A DNA stretch of 64,000 nt, from positions 33,832,976-33,896,975 of the forward strand of contig OY759267.1 of NCBI GenBank assembly GCA_963662155.1, given 5' to 3'. Origin of the DNA: Lamellibrachia columna. Taxonomy: Eukaryota > Annelida > Polychaeta > Sabellida > Siboglinidae. The translations under genes were made by a program, and so were the position numbers. Positions 12,581 through 22,534 of the stretch are shown one piece after another. How positions within the stretch are numbered: the stretch's first letter is position 1; each line of letters begins with the position of its first letter. The notes under the pieces are model-generated. The model worked only from the letters and a program-made list of their open reading frames with translations. It was not told the DNA's origin and ran no database searches.

Positions 12581-12590
<10 letters not shown>
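11300..12590 (-). pseudogene. CR1-clade LINE reverse transcriptase, 5'-truncated (copy A)
   Basis: The minus-strand frames give, in order, the RT finger and palm region ('INTSQHRF', then 'VDVIYLDFQKAF'), the 'GVPQGSVLGP' motif, the catalytic box as 'SADDTKVF' (ancestral FADDTK), 'LLNFGKCK', and the C-terminal 'RPHLEYCIQAW', 'LERIQRRATK' and 'GSRTRGHKAALVKEQCRLD'. These are hallmarks of chicken-repeat-1 type non-LTR retrotransposon ORF2. Frameshifts near 12200, 12005 and 11489 kill it. The 5' end is lost in the TA palindrome near 12590. The 3' end ('TTCCAGATGGCAA') is shared with copies C and D. Confidence 0.9.
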
Positions 12591-12651
<61 letters not shown>

Positions 12652-12695
12652 TGTTAAAACAATTTAGTTTGGCCTTAAACATAAATTAAGATAGA
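12552..12695. repeat. Palindrome with (TA)n core
   Basis: Arms 'AATTGTTTTAACAAACTA' and 'TAGTTTGTTAAAACAATT' flank about 60 bp of TA dinucleotide. Weaker complementarity extends outward to 'CTTAATTTATGTTTA' and 'TAAACATAAATTAAG'. The left arm is LINE coding sequence, so the right arm is an inverted copy of it. Confidence 0.9.
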
Positions 12696-13124
12696 AAAAG
12701 ATATCAATAAATTAGGCTAAAATGTTGCTGCAGTAATTTCAGTATACGCCATAATATACACACACATAATACTTATATATACATACATATAATATATACA
12801 CATACATATATTAACTTTTTTATACTTATTCCAATTTATTTTATAGATTAATTAACTTGTCTTAGCTGATGGATAGCGATTTATCTGAATTAACATTTAT
12901 CTTAACATTTAAACTAACTATCTTTAATCTACTGATGTTTATACAGTCGTACTATCTTAATTTATTTATTCTTATTTAAAATTTATATATATTATATATA
13001 TATATATATATTAACGTCTTTGTTTATACTTATTCTAATTTATTTTGTGGATAAATTAACTTGTTTTATACAGTTGTATTATCTTAATTAATTTATTCTT
13101 ATTTAAAAATTGCTTATTTGGCAC

Positions 13125-13206
13125 TATATATGCATTAGATTTATGTACAGAGCTGAGAAACTTTTTAGATATGGCGCTATATAAAATAAATATTATTTTT
13201 ATTATT
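13125..13206 (+). mobile_element. LINE 3' tail abutting a splice donor
   Basis: 'GATATGGCGCTATATAAAA' followed by an ATT-type simple repeat is the 3' end signature of CR1/L2-group LINEs. Its last bases form, on the minus strand, the splice donor of the adjoining serpin-like exon. Confidence 0.5.
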
Positions 13207-13208
13207 AC

Positions 13209-13315
13209 CTTGATGTATGAGGAAGCCAGCAGTTGGAGCCACATGTCTCAATGATAGTTGTCGGTAGGACATCCATGATTCGTCTGTGGGACTTCTTTGC
13301 CATCCAACGGTTAAT
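13209..13315 (-). CDS. Serpin-like gene, exon with INRWMAKKSHRRI motif
   Basis: The minus strand reads 'INRWMAKKSHRRIMDVLP'. This matches the serpin segment usually written IN-x-WV-x3-T-x-GKI-x-x-LLP that follows the 'VDF' strand. The acceptor lies at TATTCTAGAG|ATTAACC (AG at 13316-13317). The 107-nt exon starts in phase 0 and ends in phase 2 at CATCAAG|GTAATAAT, inside a LINE tail. After 'DVLP' the frame ('IIETCGSNCWLPHTS') no longer resembles the serpin 'NAIYFKGSW' strand, so the exon end may have been remodelled. The family are serine-protease inhibitors, secreted or intracellular. No reactive-centre loop exon was found, so inhibitory function cannot be judged. Confidence 0.55.
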
Positions 13316-13369
13316 CTCTAGAATATAACAGAACATTGGAAATATTACCCCGAAAATGATCTGAATATT

Positions 13370-13525
13370 ATTGGCCTAGTGTGCCTAGAGTGGCCTCACG
13401 TGCCTAGAGTGGCTTTGTGTGCCTAGGGTGGCCTTGTGTGCCTAGAGGGGGCTTGTGTGCCCTCATGCGCCTATAGTGGCCTTGTGTGCCTAGAGTGGCC
13501 TCGTGTGCCTAGAGTGGCTTTTTGT
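13370..13525. repeat. 19-bp minisatellite
   Basis: About eight units of 'GTGCCTAGAGTGGCCTTGT', in the intron between two serpin-like exons. One unit is rearranged around 13460. Confidence 0.9.
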
Positions 13526-13718
13526 GCAACAAATAGAATGCATTTTGTTTGTTTTTCCAAATTAGAAAGAAGAAGAGCATTTCCTCCAAAAAGCAAGACC
13601 AGGGGTAAAATGGTATTTCCTGCCTGAAAGCGATAATGTTGTAACCTATGAACGTGACATCAGAGCCCAAGCAGACGATTACAGCCATTTTGAAATGCAT
13701 AAGTCACTTTTGATTCAC

Positions 13719-13786
13719 CTGGAAGTCAACAGTGCCAAGGAGCTTTCTTTGCAGCGGTCCAGCGTGTTCCGGTAGTCTGAAGTCGC
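13719..13786 (-). CDS. Serpin-like gene, exon ending 'VDFQ'
   Basis: 68 nt between TTTGTGCAG|GCGACTTC and TTCCAG|GTGAATC on the minus strand. Entered in phase 1 from the exon at 15275-15422, it reads (C)'DFRLPEHAGPLQRKLLGTVDFQ' in two pieces: DFRLPEHAGPLQ then RKLLGTVDFQ. It ends in phase 0, exactly the phase needed by the INRWMAKK exon. 'VDF' before 'INxW' is the serpin order. Splice phases agreeing across three exons is the main support. A diverged inverted copy lies at 15092-15134. Confidence 0.5.
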
Positions 13787-13899
13787 CTGCACAAAGGTAA
13801 AAGAGTAGTTATGTCTGGCAAAACAAAAGTAACGATAACAACAATAATGATGATGTCAACAAAAAACTATGACGCTAGCAACAATATATATAATATATA

Positions 13900-13962
13900 T
13901 GTACACATGTTGGTTAAGAATGGAACCAGTGGAATTGTTAATGTGCATGGATTGTGAACATC

Positions 13963-14058
<96 letters not shown>

Positions 14059-14097
14059 GATGTTCACAATCCATGCACATTATCAATTCCACTGGTT

Positions 14098-14145
<48 letters not shown>

Positions 14146-14210
14146 GATGTTCACAATCCATGCACATTAACAATTCCACTGGTTCCATTCTTAACCAACA
14201 TGTGTACATG
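13900..14210. repeat. Multi-arm palindrome separated by (TA)n
   Basis: Arm 1 (about 13902-13966, containing GTTGGTTAAGAATGGAACC) is followed by about 90 bp of TA. Then come an inverted partial arm (14055-14098), about 45 bp of TA, and a full inverted arm (14143-14210) ending 'CTTAACCAACATGTGTACA'. The outer arms are about 65 bp and look perfectly complementary. Translated frames are only Tyr-Ile runs. Confidence 0.95.
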
Positions 14211-14707
14211 TCATAAACAATGTTTATTGTACGACAGCAAATAATAAACTGACTACATACGCATTTGCTTAAATAAGACAACCCCATTCAGAAATTATAA
14301 TTAAAAACAACAAAATATTTGAATGACCAACTTCGAATTCTACCAGTTTCAGATATTACTGCAATGACGTCATAAATATCGCAATGACATCACACACACG
14401 ATCTGCAACCGTTCTTTTATTCTTAGCCGCTAGGTGGCGTATGTGTTGTGAATATTTTCTATAGGAACAGAGGGTAGGATCGCACTGTACAACTGATTTG
14501 CTGCAATGTGCTCTCAGAATGTAATCCATAATATTTTACACACACGCAGAATACCATATCAACAGCACAAATCAGAACGTTACTTAAACAGTGAGATCAG
14601 CATTCTCAGTGCAGGTAATACCATCAGTGTCGTCTGAGACAGAGAACCATGTAGACAGTACTGGTTTACCATCTTTCATGTTACATATGATTCATGAACA
14701 ATCAACA

Positions 14708-14930
14708 GATGACTGAAAGATAAAGGCAGACAATGACTGATATACATCAACAGTTTAAACAAATGACTGAAATATAGAGGCAGGCAGTGACTGATATACA
14801 TCAACAGTTTAAACAAATGACTGAAATATAGAGTCAGACAATGACTGATATACATCAACAGTTAAAACAAATGACTGAAAGATAGAGGCAGACAATGACT
14901 GATATACATCAATGGTTTAAACAAGTGATT
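14708..14930. repeat. 54-bp minisatellite
   Basis: Four units, each 'ATGACTGAAATATAGAGGCA' followed by 'GACAATGACTGATATACATC' and 'AACAGTTTAAACAA'. The length is a multiple of three, giving an open but spurious frame. Confidence 0.9.
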
Positions 14931-15091
14931 TGGATGACCAGCAAATAACTATTAAATAAGCAAGATGAATATTAATTATCGTAGCTGCTAAATAAAAAAT
15001 GCTATTCATCGAGGAAGTTATCTGCACTAAAATGACTGTTGTTGCCATCGTCATAGTAACTATTGCGTGTAACATAACTAATGTTTTACCT

Positions 15092-15134
15092 GCAGGCGAC
15101 ACCAGACTACCGGAACATGCTGAACAGCTGCAAA
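15092..15134 (+). pseudogene. Inverted, diverged copy of the 'VDFQ' serpin-like exon
   Basis: 'GCGACACCAGACTACCGGAA' on the plus strand matches the minus-strand exon 'GCGACTTCAGACTACCGGAA' at 13786 downward, with acceptor-like CTGCAG before it. The match stops after about 40 nt at 'CTGCAAAG'. It lies inside the intron of the same gene, in opposite orientation. Confidence 0.6.
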
Positions 15135-15286
15135 GTAATGCTCCTATATATACGGTATGATACTCCCCACCATTAAGTACTTCGCCACTGTCACAACTTA
15201 CATTACAAAGTAATGCTCCTATATATATGATGATACTCCCCGCCACTAAGTACTTCGCCACTGCCACAACTTACATTTGATGTACA
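15135..15286. repeat. Tandem duplication (~72 bp) covering a splice donor
   Basis: Two copies of a unit from 'AGTAATGCTCCTATATATA' to 'CCACAACTTACATT'. The right copy contains the live donor of exon 15275-15422; the left copy is a decoy donor about 72 bp further into the intron. Confidence 0.85.
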
Positions 15287-15422
15287 GATTCTGCATGTGT
15301 CGTCCACTGACCCGACAGATATCATCCCACGTCACTCCCTGGCACAGCATTCTGAGCCCCACACTAAGGCTGACTGGAGCAAAGACTACGTTTCCTGACC
15401 TCTTCCCGTCCTTAATGAACTC
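15275..15422 (-). CDS. Serpin-like gene, exon with 'NVVFAPVSLSVGL' motif
   Basis: The 148-nt minus-strand exon reads 'EFIKDGKRSGNVVFAPVSLS' then 'VGLRMLCQGVTWDDICRVSG'. The serpin family has 'F-x-LY-x4...NVVFSPLSISTALAMLYLGA' at this place, so the GNVVF-P-SLS-L-ML-G pattern is a good match to helix B entry. It starts at GTCTTTAG|GAGTTC in phase 0 and ends at ATCAAAT|GTAAGTTG in phase 1, which fits the exon at 13719-13786. Confidence 0.55.
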
Positions 15423-15854
15423 CTAAAGACACAGAGAATGCAGACATGAAGGAACTGGACATCAGCTGATCACACAAACCTTTCTCTTAATGCAACCAAG
15501 AGATAAATGAGCTGATATGTTGTCTCCACTTGTAAAGGTTCAGACATCTCCTGAATACTCATGAAACTCCACGTCTTATTACTTGCCAAGTGTCGTATCA
15601 GTAAAACTCACGTAGCACTCACACTTAAATATAGTCAAGTCAATGTACATTATGTAGTTGAATAAGAAAACATTTTCGTACTGAATGATAATTATAACAA
15701 TTAACCACATAATTCATAGATTAAATAGAAATGACCATCGATAACAAGACTTTATATTATTTTGAATGATTATAACATAATTTATCTCAGTCCGTTTTTA
15801 CCTAAATGTTGTTAGACACTGCTAGACATGACCCTTTGAACAATGTTATAAATA

Positions 15855-16035
15855 ATCATGAGGGGAGGGGAGAGGTGGGGGGAGGGGTTGGGGTGAGGAG
15901 GTAGAGAGGTAAGGGGAGGGGTGGGGGTGAGGAGGGGGAGAAGTGGAGTGTGGAGATAGACAGACAGGGAGGGGAGGGTAGGGGGTGAGGGAGACACAGA
16001 GAAAGACAGAGAGAAAGACACAGGCAGGGAGGAGG
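15855..16035. repeat. Polypurine (GGGA/GAGA) tract
   Basis: About 180 bp almost pure purine on the plus strand with many GGGG runs, capable of G-quadruplex or triplex formation. It lies in the intron between the serpin-like exons at 15275-15422 and 16134-16371. Confidence 0.9.
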
Positions 16036-16133
16036 AGGTTATATTCTGGTTCGTACATGCATACTCACACACATGTTCGCACGTACACAAACTAAGACTT
16101 AGAAGAGATCAATCATGTGGTGCCACCTGGTAC

Positions 16134-16371
16134 TGAGACATAATGGTTGATAGCTCGCGACAGACGCAGGAGATGGGAGTGAGTCATGTATGGCGACCTG
16201 TCAGTTGACACCGTTCCATTGGTCGTTTCACCTGTCGCCTTGTCACCTGTTACTGCGGAGATGGTCACTTGGTCCTTTGACGATCCACCTCCCATGGTGG
16301 CGACATCTGTCGGATGGGCATGCATCGTTCTGGCAATGATGAAATGTTTTTGTTGTAGGTAGTTCTTTGAT
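16134..16371 (-). CDS. Serpin-like gene, probable N-terminal exon
   Basis: The minus-strand frame, after acceptor GGTTTCAG|ATCAAAG, contains a possible start at 'MHAHPTDVATMGGGSSKDQ'. It continues through a Thr/Ser-rich linker to 'THSHLLRLSRAINHYVS', which resembles the serpin lead-in 'L-x-x-A-x-x-F-A' before the 'NVVF' exon. A donor at GTCTCA|GTACCAG gives phase 0, as the next exon needs; a donor at CCAG|GTGGCA would not. An in-frame stop (CACATGA) follows if it is not spliced. The assignment rests on position and phase, with weak sequence similarity. Confidence 0.4.
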
Positions 16372-16711
16372 CTGAAACCATGGCATATATATATACAGTG
16401 TTTATTACTATTTGACCTGATAACTATGATGATGAACACACAGACAACAACATTTGACATTCAGAAACATAGCCAAGATAATCCATCCTGGGGTCTGAAA
16501 GTGACATATAACATCCAGCGTGCTGATGCAGCTATGGTCTAACACTGAACTGAAGTATCCATATAGGTCTCCACCATTAAAAAAACCTTGTGCTATCATA
16601 TTTAAATGCTTTAAATTACATTACATGCCTCAGCATGTATACCTTACATGGCTACCCACCCCAGCTAGCTGCTCAACCCTGCCATTGTTTCAATGTCTGT
16701 GTGAGCTGATA

Positions 16712-16752
16712 AGACACGTGGACTGAGGGGAAGGTGGGGGCTTCACAAGGCA
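16712..16752 (+). repeat. Single dispersed unit of the 45-bp satellite
   Basis: 'GACACGTGGACTGAGGGGAA' followed by 'GGTGGGGGCTTCACAAG' is the reverse complement of the unit tandemly repeated at 27957-28245, here as one isolated copy. Confidence 0.85.
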
Positions 16753-16887
16753 AATATCATCATCAACTATACATAAAATGTCTTTGTTACTTTTGTTACT
16801 TTTACTAGGGACAGTGCCAAGAACTGCTAGTCTGAGTCTTCACTCTTACCCAGACCAGTTTCCATAAAAGGCCACATTAAAAAAATA

Positions 16888-17745
16888 CAGTAGAACCCTC
16901 GATGTGGCCACCCGTTGTCATATTTACACCTCTGTAATCTGACCACTTTTTTTGTCACATGGGTGGCCTATTTAGAAGGACCTTACTGTGAATGTATTGC
17001 AAAAATAACTTGAATAAGAAAAAGTAGTTTTTATTTTTATGTATTTGTCTGGTAGTCACTGTGCTGACCACAAAAGAACTGCCAAGTTTACTGGACAACC
17101 TTGTCACTTTAACTGAGGTGACACTTGAAATAACATATTAGTGACTTGACAGTATTACAAAGTTGATGACATTACCAAGTCACACAGTCCTACCTGAAGA
17201 ATTCCATTATCCTGTTCCTGACTGTGCAGTCGGAAGATACAAACACTCCTTGCCAGCACTCTGCTGCGACATGACCAGCCTGGTGGCGCACTCTATGAAC
17301 ATGATCAGACATCATGTCACCTTGGGATCAAGCGTGACACTATGACCTGTCTTCTCAACATGAATGATTCTCATGTTCCAGGCGACTTCATCCTGTGGCG
17401 ATGGATTGACAGGTTTATCTAGGTAAATGCAGCCACTCCTATGAATTACAATGAACAGAGCTGAGAGATTGTTACAGAGGAACACTGCAGTTATATGATA
17501 TTGTTACTGCCCTCATTAGTCATTACACACAAGTTTGATGCGCACTGGTGCACACAAACATTTCTAACTGAAACCAATAAACACTTTGCAATTTTATGGT
17601 CCACAATGACAAGACATTTTGTTAGGACACACAACTATAATTTCACCATGTACAGTGCTGCCTCAGAGTGAATATCGTACAAATTATGTTGAAATCACAA
17701 AAAGCAGGTTCACCAACAGAAGTTGTTAAGAAACCACAGAAGTCT
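16888..17745 (+). mobile_element. Repeat family X, copy A (Tc1/pogo-like terminus)
   Basis: Starts with TA then 'CAGTAGAACCCTCGATGTGG', a terminus of the type seen in pogo/Tigger-like DNA transposons. The same block recurs at 19430-19905 (+) and, in reverse, at 24078-25583. Inside, the minus strand holds an exon-like stretch ending in a donor (GAATTCTTCAG|GTAGGACTG) whose frame includes '[20 protein letters not shown]'. That frame is similar but broken in the other copies. No transposase is visible, so it is either a MITE or one that has captured an exon. Confidence 0.6.
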
Positions 17746-17934
17746 CCCAACAGGCCACAAAAGTGATGAGCTGTCAGCAGGTGTCACTGTATATGAAGTT
17801 TTTCTCACATGTAAATTAGGTATGGGGTCTAAATGCACTTGGTCAAATACAAAGAGTTTGTGGAATGCACACAAATTATGTGCACAGCGGTATACATTCC
17901 CAGTGCGTCACATATAAACAGATAGACTGGGCAG

Positions 17935-18933
17935 CAGGGCTGGGTCCAATTATGTAATTGTAATTGATTACAGCAAAATCGTGTAATTGTAATTGTAATT
18001 GATTATGGTTTCAAAATGGTGCTGTAATTGTAATTGTTATATTTTGTATAATTGAAATTTTATTTCAATTACAATCAATTACAGTACGTTTCATATCACA
18101 AACTACCTGAACGAATTGTCAATAAAAATATAATTTAAGTCTCACACGAGTTGAAAATCAAGACTAATAATAACACCTGCTTATATATTTACATTTAAGT
18201 CTCAGTATTCACTGTCTGGTGGGTACTGGTCAGTGGTGCTAGTGGTGGGTAGCCTTAGCAATTAGCCTTTTCAGTAAGTTGGTAACAGCCAGGAAGCAAT
18301 AAACAATGCACAGACATTCAGTGAAACATTGCAGAGTTAGCAAGCCAATTACACCCCTTGTGTTGTGGTGGGTTGGAGACAGGTCAGGTGGCAAGGACCA
18401 TTTATATGGCCTCTCTTCCCATTCCCAACTCATACAAAGCAAAGGGCAGACCATTTAAGAATGTCAGCTTAGTGCAGGAGCTACAACCTCAAATTAACAC
18501 ATCAAACCCTATTATTAGTATTTTCCAAAGAAAAATTTAAGAAATGCGCACGGATAAATGTCTGCATTGAAATATGTCCTGTAGGATTATGTCTGGATAT
18601 TGCATTGTATTTTTATATAATAAAAATATGTTTTAAACGGCTATCTTTTTATTTAATATAATTCAAAGTCACAATTCAACAAAAAGTACAAACATTACCG
18701 TTATATTTGTTTATCAATTGTGTACAAAATATTGAAATTCAGCAAAACGTGCAAAAATACATAATTAACAAATGCTGAATATATATATTTGGTTCCGCAT
18801 AATGTAATTGTAATTGAAACAGTGTAATTGTAATTGATTTGGAAAATTATGACTGTAATTGTAATTGAAATAAAAAAATTAATGTAATTGTAATTGTAAT
18901 TGATATAATTTTGTGTAATTGGACCCAGCCCTG
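17935..18933. mobile_element. hAT-type MITE with intact 8-bp target duplication
   Basis: Terminal inverted repeats 'CAGGGCTGGGTCCAATTA' (left) and 'TAATTGGACCCAGCCCTG' (right) match over at least 18 bp. They are flanked on both sides by the perfect direct repeat CTGGGCAG (17927-17934 and 18934-18941). An 8-bp duplication and a CAGGG terminus are characteristic of hAT elements. The subterminal regions consist of GTAATT repeats. The 999-bp interior has no transposase, so movement would need a hAT transposase in trans. The perfect duplication and TIRs suggest a fairly recent insertion. Confidence 0.9.
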
Positions 18934-18949
18934 CTGGGCAGCTACTTAC

Positions 18950-19051
18950 TACAACATCAAAACTTTTCCACTTCTCTTTATCTTCTCTTTCTTGTTCTTC
19001 TTTGCACTTTCTGGAAGAAACATCAAAGTTTGTTTTGAGCCTTGAAAGCAT
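18950..19051 (-). CDS. Exon-like frame, basic/coiled (unassigned)
   Basis: The minus strand from ATG 19051 reads 'MLSRLKTNFDVSSRKCKEEQ' then 'EREDKEKWKSFDVV' and ends at a consensus donor (GTTGTA|GTAAGTAG). It is lysine/glutamate-rich and probably helical. The hAT MITE sits immediately inside the following intron. No family is recognised; it could be a host exon. Confidence 0.3.
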
Positions 19052-19429
19052 AAACTAACCCATTGTGATCATGTCATTGGAGGTCGATGCTGTTTTTTTT
19101 AAAGAAAACACATTGACACATCACGTGTCTGAGCTATGGCATTTCTTTCTACTACATAAATAGTTCAGATTGTGTTACTCCAGTGCTCTTGGCTTAAGCC
19201 TTTTCACTCCCTGGTGGAGCATAAACCATTAACGACTCCTTTCTACCAGACATTGTTTTGGGCTTGCATTTTCCAGTTTTTTCCCTATTGCCCTGAGGGT
19301 TCCGTTACTCAGCTATATTTAATTCATCAAATAAATAAAATTTGTGTTGTGCTTATGCAATGAGTGAAGTGTATGCAAAAAGACAAACACAAAATGTAGC
19401 AAATTAATCTCTAGGTCTCAACAACTATT

Positions 19430-19905
19430 TACTGAGTATGTATTGTTGCAAAAATAACTCAAATGAGGACAAGTAGTTTTTATTCTTATTTAGTTGTCTG
19501 GTAGTTGCTGCAACATTTCTATTAAATCTGAACTACATTATAGGTGACAAATTACAGAAGGGTCCATGCACTGTGTTAACCACAAAAGAAATGCCAAGTT
19601 TACTGGACAACCATGTCAGTATATCTGAGGTGGCACTTGAAATGACAGACTAGTGAGTTGACTGTATTACGAAGTTGATGACATTACCAACTCACACAGT
19701 CTTACCTGAAGAATTCCCTTCAGGTCCTGCATCAGAAAGAGCAGACGGAAGACACAAGCATGCCTTGCTAATGCTTTGCTGTGACTTCCCCAGCCTGCTG
19801 GTGTACTCTGAGCACACGATCACACATCATATTACCTTGGTATCCAGCATGAGATTATCTCCTGTTGTCATGGGCCAAAACATCCAACACCCGTATGAAT
19901 AGGGT
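19430..19905 (+). mobile_element. Repeat family X, copy B (partial)
   Basis: Matches copy A from the 'TATTGTTGCAAAAATAACT' region through 'GATGACATTACCAACTCACA'. It has about 70 bp not present in copy A near 19515-19580, and its right part diverges beyond 19905. The terminal TIR is missing. Confidence 0.7.
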
Positions 19906-20112
19906 GGACCTGACGAATACACCAATTACCATGTGTGTTTACAGAAACTTAATATTTCTAATACCTCCATAATTTTACGCTTTTGTTATTGAACTTTACT
20001 TGCATATTACACAGACAACACCTATTCAAAGCTATGCAAATATTATGTAACATACTCATTACAAATTTAGTTAAAAGTCAGTTTAAAATATACCTAAAAT
20101 TGTTATATCCTA

Positions 20113-20165
20113 ATATTCACGGAATCATTGTCTAGTGGTGTAGTACCATTAGATTGGAAATTGTA
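20113..20165 (+). repeat. Orphan 53-bp LINE fragment
   Basis: Base-for-base identical to 21095-21147 inside LINE copy B ('TAATATTCACGGAATCATTG' to 'TTAGATTGGAAATTG'), but cut off on both sides by unrelated sequence. Confidence 0.85.
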
Positions 20166-20334
20166 AAAAATCGCCATCTAGCGGAACTTGATATACCTAT
20201 TAATGTGACATCTGAAACTGGAATACTACCTTTCAAATGATACTACACTTGTCCCATTTGAACCAATTTCTAAAAATTACATGTTGGCTTACCTGAACGT
20301 GAACTGCCTTAACTTTTCAATGTAATGAACACTG

Positions 20335-20415
20335 TGGGGAGATGTGGCTGTGTGGCAGAGACCCCCAGAGACAGTGTCAGACTGTCGATCGAGAGGACTG
20401 GGGTTCGGGACTATA
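20335..20415 (+). mobile_element. tRNA-derived SINE head (candidate)
   Basis: 'GTGGCTGTGTGGCAGAGACC' resembles a pol III A box context, 'CAGACTGTCGATCGAGAGG' an anticodon arm, and 'GGGGTTCGGGACT' a B box, at spacing close to a tRNA. The acceptor stem does not close, so this is a SINE relic, not a tRNA gene. The body and tail are not defined. Confidence 0.4.
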
Positions 20416-21040
20416 CCAGCTGTCATTTAAAAATTTTGACAATTTTGTTTGTTTGTTCAGGGGAGGAAAACTAAAAGATCCTACACATCCTGAAAAAAAA
20501 CATGTCACGGACTCACTGGTGATCTCATTCTCGAAACTACCATTGACGTAGAAATCCTGACAAAATTAATGGACTGCCAATTATCGAAGTAGAAGTGGGC
20601 GATATAAAGGGATTTCAAATACACATCCTCAAAATATAATAGTTTTACTTATTGTTGTACTGTTCGCAAGGCTGAAGTCATAGTTGTGTCATCAGTTAAA
20701 CTTCCACGTGACTACAAACATGAATACGTACATATTCAAGCCTGCCATTTTCATACCTGACAAGTTTTATCCACTTGTTTACTTGTCGAACGTTCGCCTG
20801 GCGGAAAGATGGTGAACCTTTGTTGGATGATGTTATTTGCACAGCCGGACTCGGTTACAAAGACGATGCATTTATATAAAATTCATGAGTGGGTGTGCCG
20901 GTGGCGTATCTAGGACTTTGTAAACTATGTAAAAACAGCCAGGCGGCATTTCCAATTGGCCCCCCATATATAAAATGTGCCACTGCAATAATTTTATCGA
21001 AACTACCTAGTTGTAAATTCAAAACCTACTATTTATTTAA

Positions 21041-22480
21041 CAAGATTTGCCATTCCAAAACTGTGCTGAAACTTTAGCTATACCGTTGTTTTTAATATTC
21101 ACGGAATCATTGTCTAGTGGTGTAGTACCATTAGATTGGAAATTGGCTAACATTTCTCCAATTTATAAGAAGGGATCCCGGTCTATGGCTGGTAATTATA
21201 GACCAGTGAGTTTAATTTGTCTAGCCAGTAAACAGATGGAATCTTGTGTGAAGGAGGCAATGTTAAAACATTTATTAGAAAACAATTACAATACCCGAGA
21301 CCAACATGGTTTTACAAAGAGTTGTTCTTGCCTAACAAATTTATTAGAAACTTTTGAAAGTTGGACAGAAGATGTGGATCAGGGAGATAGCGTTGATGCT
21401 ATTTTGCTGGATTTTCAAAAAGCATTTGACAAAGTCCCGAAAAAGAGGTTGTTGCAGAAACTATCTGCCTATGGAATATGAGGTAAAATTTTGGAATGGA
21501 TAGCTGATTTTCTATCAGATAGAAAAGTGCGAATTATGGTAAGAAGTGAATATTCTGAATGGTTTTATGTCATTAGTGGTGTTCCACAAGGATCAGTATT
21601 GGGACCTATTCTCTTTTTAATTATATACCAGAGAGAGTATATAGTAATGTAAAAATGTTTGCTGACGACACCAAAATATTCAGAACATTAAAAAACAAAT
21701 CTGACTGTGAAATCTTACAAGCTGATTTAAATAACTTATAAGTGAGTGGAGTAATAGAGAGTGCCAAACGTTCAACACTAGTAAATGTAAAAGGATGCAC
21801 ATAGGTAAAGACAATCCTAAATTCGAGTACATCATGACAACCGAAAATAGTAATATTGTTTTAGCAGAAGCAATTCAAGAGAAGGATCTAGGTGTCTGGA
21901 TTTCAAATAATTTGAAATGGGAGAAACAAGTTGTTGCAGCAACCCAACAAGCTATGGTGGTTTTGCGTTCTGTTAAGAGAGTGTTTATTCACTTTGACAG
22001 AGAAATGTTCAACATTGTTTATAATACATATATTAGACCACATCTAGAGTATTGCATACAGGTGAGGTCACCTTATTATGCAAAATATATTTTAATGCTC
22101 GAGAAAGTGTAACACAGGGCAACAAAACTGGTAATAGGATTAAAGGAATTTACATGTGAGGAAAGATTAACAGAAGTAATACATCATAGACTTGAAGAAC
22201 GGAGATTATGAGGAGATTTATTTGAAACTTTTAAGTTGTTAACTATGAAAGAGAACATAGACCCAGATCAGTTTTTTAACATTAATGTAAATAATCTCAG
22301 AGGCCACAGTAAACAATTAAACAAACAACAATGTATGAAGCTATGCAGATGCCGATTTTTCAGTCAAAGGGTGCTGAATGTATGGAATGTCCTTGTCCAA
22401 CGATATTATATCTGCACCATCTACTAACATTTTAAAAAACAGAATAGATAAAACTGGATCAAAATATGGGCAAACTATAA
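21041..22480 (+). pseudogene. CR1-clade LINE reverse transcriptase (copy B)
   Basis: The plus-strand frames give 'WKLANISPIYKKGSR', 'NYRPVSLICLASKQMES', 'DQHGFTKSCSCLTNLLE', 'VDAILLDFQKAFDKVPKK', 'GVPQGSVLGPILF', then 'EKDLGVWISNNLKWEKQ' and 'RPHLEYCIQVRSPY'. A stop at 21479-21481, a deletion after 'GPILFLI' and stops near 22110 and 22210 inactivate it. It is a different CR1 subfamily from copies A, C and D: its C-terminal 'NNLRGHSKQLNKQQCMKL' is distinct from their 'GSRTRGHKAALVKEQCRLD'. Confidence 0.9.
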
Positions 22481-22534
22481 AAGGCTTATCTCTAGCCTTA
22501 CAAATGCTCATTATGTGTAAATGTAAGTGTAAGA

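Noticed and set aside
13856..14287. Long Tyr-Ile open frames on both strands
   Set aside because: Direct translation of (TA)n in a palindrome; no coding signal.
15812..16090. Ser/Pro-rich minus-strand frames
   Set aside because: Translation of the polypurine tract's complement.
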